The translations under genes were made by a program, and so were the position numbers. Source: Clostridia bacterium (GTDB lineage: Bacteria > Bacillota > Clostridia > Christensenellales > Aristaeellaceae). From it: a stretch of 64,000 nucleotides of DNA. The stretch is from NCBI GenBank assembly GCA_017512985.1, contig JAFWEJ010000005.1, positions 124,001-188,000 of the forward strand, read 5' to 3'. Shown here piece by piece: positions 61,061 to 64,000 of the stretch (positions within the stretch are counted from its first letter, which is position 1; every line of letters starts with the position of its first letter). Below the pieces are notes generated by a model that saw only the letters and a list, made by a program, of their open reading frames with translations, made no database searches and had not been told where the DNA came from.

Positions 61061-61894
61061 ATGAAAAAGATTTTCAGCGCGGAAGACCGGCAGGCTGTCT
61101 TTGAGTATGTCCTGTCCTCCGCACAGGCGTGCGGAAAAATCGTTTCGCTGGTGATGGTGGGATCCGGCGCCGCAGGATACCGCGACGAACGGTCCGACCT
61201 GGATTTCGTGGCCGCCCTGGATTCCGGCGATTCCATGGCGGAGGTCATGGATTATATGGACCGGCAGATTTCCGGAAAGTATGGGCTGCTGTTCCGGACC
61301 CGGGACGAATCCCGGCATCTGCAGAACTTCATCCTTTCAAACCTCCTGGAAATCGACATCGGATACGGTTCATACGAACACGCGGCCGCCTGGAAACCGG
61401 CGTTCAGGGTCCTGTACGACCGGTCCGGCACCGTGGAGGAAAAGATTGTCCGTTCACGGGAATGGATGGACGATAAAATATACGGCGGCAAACTGCAAAA
61501 GGACATTGACGCCGTCCGCAACTCCTTCTGGCTCCGCCTGATGCATGCGGCCGTCGCTATCCGCCGCGGCAATACGCTCCGCGCAATCGGCGAACTGGAG
61601 TCTGTGCGAAAGCAGTATATCGACCTGCTCGGGGACCGTTACCGGCTGGAAAGCGGCCTGAACCGCGAGATCGACAGGCTGCCGGACGGGGAAAAGGCAG
61701 CGGTCAGGAGCACATTTGTCACCGGGGAAAGCCCGGAAGCGTTATGGACGGCCCTGCTGAACCTGACCCGGCTGGTATACCGGGAACTGGAAGGACATGA
61801 CGTGCCGGTCCCGCAGGAAATGCTGCTGGAGTATTACAGGGATCTCAGGAGACCGGCGGAGACTGCGCGGCCGCGGAAGACCTGGAGAGCCTGA
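61061..61894 (+). CDS. Nucleotidyltransferase-domain protein
   Basis: 277 residues. The pol-beta-like nucleotidyltransferase motif MVGSGAAGYRDERSDLDFVAAL (G-S-x8-D-x-D) is near residue 30, with a third acidic site probably in NLLEIDIGYGS. The C-terminal half is helical (WLRLMHAAVAIRRGNTLRAIGELESVRKQYIDLLGDRY) and contains an aminoglycoside-adenylyltransferase-like or kanamycin-nucleotidyltransferase-C-like bundle. The substrate could be a drug, nucleotide or RNA. ATG 61061 is favoured by distance to AAAGGA over ATG 61055. It is 19 bases after the HD-GNAT gene. Confidence 0.7.
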   Translation: MKKIFSAEDRQAVFEYVLSSAQACGKIVSLVMVGSGAAGYRDERSDLDFVAALDSGDSMAEVMDYMDRQISGKYGLLFRTRDESRHLQNFILSNLLEIDIGYGSYEHAAAWKPAFRVLYDRSGTVEEKIVRSREWMDDKIYGGKLQKDIDAVRNSFWLRLMHAAVAIRRGNTLRAIGELESVRKQYIDLLGDRYRLESGLNREIDRLPDGEKAAVRSTFVTGESPEALWTALLNLTRLVYRELEGHDVPVPQEMLLEYYRDLRRPAETARPRKTWRA

Positions 61895-61896
61895 AA

Positions 61897-62349
61897 GTGA
61901 AGGGCGGAAAGCTTTACGGCTGCTCCACCCTCGCGGCGGACCCGGATTACCTCCCGGACGGCACCTATGACCCGATGGTGGTTCCGAACTACACCCGGGA
62001 GGAACTGGCGGCGCTCAGGACCGTTCCGCCGGCTGAGGAATATACCGTGAAGGCGTGGCCGGTCACCGCTGAAACCTATGCCGACCTGCTGAACCATAAT
62101 GAAGGCCGGTTCGGCCAGGTATACATGATCAAAGGCGCCGTCCGCCAGATCCTTTCCGCGGACCCGCTGACGGCGGTCGTCTGTGCCGGGGAGGACGGAC
62201 AGTCCATGCCGGTTGTGGTTGAATACCCTGACCTGCTCCGCTTCAGCCCGGAGGCAGTCGATTCCTGCCGGATCTACGCGGATATTTCTTCTTTCCTTTA
62301 CATCCTGCCGGTCCTGACTGCCCGCTATGTCTATACGGAACAGCCGTAA
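61897..62349 (+). CDS. Hypothetical protein with OB-fold-like C-terminus
   Basis: 150 residues with a GTG start 3 bases after the previous stop, behind a GGAG site. The C-terminal 75 residues, with FGQVYMIKGAVRQILSADPLTAVVCAGEDGQSMPVVVEY and SCRIYADISSFLYILPVLTARYVY, look like a small OB-fold of the tRNA_anti-like type. No signal peptide. No specific function is recognised; it appears cotranscribed with the nucleotidyltransferase. Confidence 0.5.
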   Translation: MKGGKLYGCSTLAADPDYLPDGTYDPMVVPNYTREELAALRTVPPAEEYTVKAWPVTAETYADLLNHNEGRFGQVYMIKGAVRQILSADPLTAVVCAGEDGQSMPVVVEYPDLLRFSPEAVDSCRIYADISSFLYILPVLTARYVYTEQP

Positions 62350-62429
62350 GCCGCGCGCGGACTCTACTTTCCGTAGGTAGCCATCCCGCGCCGGCTGATG
62401 TAGAATCTTCCGCGAAGGAAGTGAGAAGC

Positions 62430-63041
62430 ATGAACCGGTACATCACCGGCGCGGCCATCCGCGAACTGCGCCTGCAGAAGAATATGACCCAGCTGCAGCT
62501 GGCGGAACTGCTCAGCGTCAGCGACAAAACCGTCTCCAAATGGGAGACCGGCAAGGGATACCCGGACATCACCCTGCTTGAGCCCATCGCGAAAGCCTTC
62601 GGCGTTTCGGTCACGGAGCTGATCTCCGGAACCCGGATCAGCAACCGGAACGTATCCGCCAACATGATGCGCTCCCTGTTCTGCGTCTGCCCGGTCTGTG
62701 GAAACGTCATCCACACCATGGGCGAAGCCGTCGTCCAGTGCCACGGAATCCAGCTGCGCCCGGCGGAACCGGAACCTGCAGATGAGCGCCATATGATGTC
62801 CGTCGAACAGATCGAGGACGAGTATTATGTCCGCGTCAGCCACGACATGACCAAGTCGCATTATATTTCCTTTATCGCCGCGCTCTCCCCGGACCGCATG
62901 CAGCTGGTCCGGCTCTATCCGGAGGGAAACGCCGAAGCGCGGTTCGGCATGCGCGGCGTTCAAAAATTCCTGTTCTGGTGCAACCGGGACGGCCTGTTCC
63001 AAAGGGAGGCACACTGTGATGAAAAAGACGGTTTACCGTAA
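62430..63041 (+). CDS. XRE-family regulator with a metal-site-like C-terminal domain
   Basis: 203 residues. Residues 5-62 are HTH_3 (IRELRLQKNMTQLQLAELLSVSDKTVSKWETGKGYPDITLLEPIAKAF). A Cys pair CVCPVCGN follows near residue 85, then AVVQCHGIQL and DERHMMSVEQIEDEYYVRVSHDMTKSHYISFIA, a conserved domain common in clostridial regulators and reminiscent of desulfoferrodoxin in its C/H content. It may sense metal or redox state (inference). ATG 62430 is placed by AAGGA; the next gene overlaps by 23 bases. Confidence 0.8.
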   Translation: MNRYITGAAIRELRLQKNMTQLQLAELLSVSDKTVSKWETGKGYPDITLLEPIAKAFGVSVTELISGTRISNRNVSANMMRSLFCVCPVCGNVIHTMGEAVVQCHGIQLRPAEPEPADERHMMSVEQIEDEYYVRVSHDMTKSHYISFIAALSPDRMQLVRLYPEGNAEARFGMRGVQKFLFWCNRDGLFQREAHCDEKDGLP

Positions 63042-63339
63042 GCTGGTACGGGACAGGATCCCGGAAATCATTGAACAGTCCGGAAAAGCATGTTCCTGTT
63101 CCGTTCTGTCAGACGGTGATTACCTGAAAATGCTGGATGAGAAGCTGAACGAGGAACTGGCGGAATACCAGGAAAGCAAATCCATGGAGGAGCTTGCCGA
63201 TCTTCTGGAGGTCGTGAGGGCCGTTGCCGCCGCGCGGGGAAGCTCCATGGAACAGGTGGAGGAAATCCGCCGGCAGAAGGCGGAACGGCGCGGCGGGTTT
63301 GAAAAGAAGATCCTGCTGGAAGAAGTCACGGAACTGTAA
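63019..63339 (+). CDS. MazG-like / phosphoribosyl-ATP pyrophosphohydrolase-like protein
   Basis: 106 residues. YRKLVRDRIPEIIEQSGKACSC is the family opening; the all-alpha NTP-PPase pattern follows with LDEKLNEELAEYQESKSMEELADLLEVVRAVAAARG, where E-x-x-E and the E-x-x-D of EELADLLEV are the magnesium-binding acidic residues. It probably hydrolyses a nucleotide to its monophosphate and PPi. A GGGAGG site lies within the end of the XRE gene, so the two are coupled. Confidence 0.82.
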   Translation: MKKTVYRKLVRDRIPEIIEQSGKACSCSVLSDGDYLKMLDEKLNEELAEYQESKSMEELADLLEVVRAVAAARGSSMEQVEEIRRQKAERRGGFEKKILLEEVTEL

Positions 63340-63351
63340 AGAAACAAAACA

Positions 63352-63378
63352 GGGGAAGCCTCATCAGGCTTCCCTTTT
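63352..63378 (+). terminator. Terminator after the MazG-like gene
   Basis: GGGAAGCCT CATC AGGCTTCCC TTTTCTCTT. A possible promoter for the Nudix gene follows (TTCCGC, 17 bases, TATCAT, 63382-63410). Confidence 0.8.
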
Positions 63379-63450
63379 CTCTTCCGCTGAAGCGGGTTCC
63401 GTGGTATCATAAAAGCCTGAAAGCAGCCTGGCGTCTGAGAGGGAAAAAAC

Positions 63451-63966
63451 ATGAAACTGTTGTTTGAGATGGATAAGAAGGATTACGGCGGGTGCACCCG
63501 TACGTTTACCCGCGATTCCGCCCGGAGCATCATCATCCGGGACGGAAAGATCGCCATGATCCACAGCCTGAAATATGATTACTACAAGTTCCCGGGCGGC
63601 GGGATCGAGAACGGCGAAAACCCGGTCGGGGCGATGATCCGCGAGACGCGGGAGGAAGCCGGCCTGGCCGTGATCCCGGAATCTGTGCGGGAATACGGAT
63701 ATGTGCACCGGATCCAGAAAAGCGACCGGGACGACGCGGTGTGCTTCATCCAGGACAATTACTATTACCTGTGCAAAGCGGAAAAGGATCCGATCCCGCA
63801 GGAGCTGGACGCCTATGAGGCCAAAGAGTCATACCGGCTTGAATTCATCTTTCCCGGAACGGCGATCGCGAAAAACCGCAGCGTCCGGAACAGCCCGTAC
63901 AACCGGATGATGTTTGAGCGGGAAGCGCTTGTCCTGGAACTGCTGCAGGCGGAGGGGCTGTTATGA
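63451..63966 (+). CDS. Nudix hydrolase
   Basis: 171 residues. The Nudix box GGGIENGENPVGAMIRETREEAGL (G-x5-E-x7-R-E-x2-E-E-x-G) is complete and should bind magnesium for hydrolysis of a nucleoside diphosphate derivative. The surrounding beta strands SARSIIIRDGKIAMIHS and YYKFPGGG fit the fold. The substrate is not readable. Its stop overlaps the start of the next gene (ATGA). Confidence 0.88.
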   Translation: MKLLFEMDKKDYGGCTRTFTRDSARSIIIRDGKIAMIHSLKYDYYKFPGGGIENGENPVGAMIRETREEAGLAVIPESVREYGYVHRIQKSDRDDAVCFIQDNYYYLCKAEKDPIPQELDAYEAKESYRLEFIFPGTAIAKNRSVRNSPYNRMMFEREALVLELLQAEGLL

Positions 63967-64000
63967 GGAACGGAGATATCACCATCCGGGAGGAACGCGT
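63963..64000 (+). CDS. Start of an acetyltransferase-like gene (partial, cut by window edge)
   Basis: ATG overlaps the Nudix stop by 4 bases; only MRNGDITIREER is visible. The I-x-I-R-E start is common in GNAT proteins, but too little is present to identify it. Confidence 0.4.
   Translation, partial: MRNGDITIREER

Overview
The window looks like chromosomal DNA of a GC-rich, low-oxygen Bacillota bacterium, probably an uncultured gut or rumen Clostridia of the Christensenellales/Aristaeellaceae kind. That placement is inferred from four things: pyruvate:ferredoxin oxidoreductase, a probable Re-type citrate synthase, several BspA-like leucine-rich-repeat surface proteins, and AGGAGG-type ribosome sites with consensus sigma-70/sigma-A promoters. 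No tRNA, rRNA or CRISPR array was recognised, and no gene-free stretch exceeds about 220 bases.

Region 1 (1-15.6 kb) is the most unusual part. All genes of a contractile-tailed (DUF3383-sheath) phage packaging/head/neck module lie on the minus strand in canonical order: small terminase, large terminase, DUF1073 portal, DUF2213 protease plus scaffold, cement protein, DUF2184 major capsid, a small protein, DUF4054 adaptor, gp10-like protein, head-closure protein, neck terminator, sheath. The series is opened at four or more gene junctions by non-phage genes: a secreted protein; a BspA-like protein, a cation antiporter and an M29 aminopeptidase; two small hypothetical proteins; and an XRE regulator with an HPr-like protein. 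Several of these carry their own promoters and terminators. Every phage frame is intact. Two phage genes carry copies of a palindromic repeat element that stays translatable. No integrase, repressor or lysis gene is visible, and the sheath gene runs off the left edge. A domesticated or gene-transfer-agent-like element is one hypothesis; a slowly dispersing prophage is another.

Region 2 (15.6-28.8 kb) holds a second BspA-like protein, secreted proteins, and a two-gene COG0523 metallochaperone operon (one protein with a long His/Asp/Glu tract, the other with a C-terminal DUF1980-like domain) reading away from a divergent promoter pair. It continues with DegV, two tandem paralogous secreted proteins, a PrsA-like foldase with a coiled-coil insert, a DUF975 membrane protein, Re-citrate synthase, MurG and an SH3 protein.

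Region 3 (29-36.8 kb) has a type-B carboxylesterase and a beta-helix protein divergent from an AraC regulator, then MetY and a GGDEF/EAL protein.

Region 4 (36.8-57 kb) has a five-gene minus-strand string (rsmA, dut, a GNAT-ManA fusion, hflX with a JAMM-like N-terminus, an LRR protein). PFOR follows behind a perfect consensus promoter, divergent from argS. Next come a VanY-like protein lacking its zinc ligands with an SDR, then EamA and serine acetyltransferase. MscS with a Pro-Thr-repeat protein and trpS complete the block.

Region 5 (57-64 kb) has a 5'-nucleotidase-like HAD protein and glgB, then a plus-strand series of small genes for nucleotide or acyl-group handling: HD-GNAT fusion, nucleotidyltransferase, OB-fold-like protein, XRE regulator, MazG-like protein, Nudix hydrolase, and a partial gene at the right edge.
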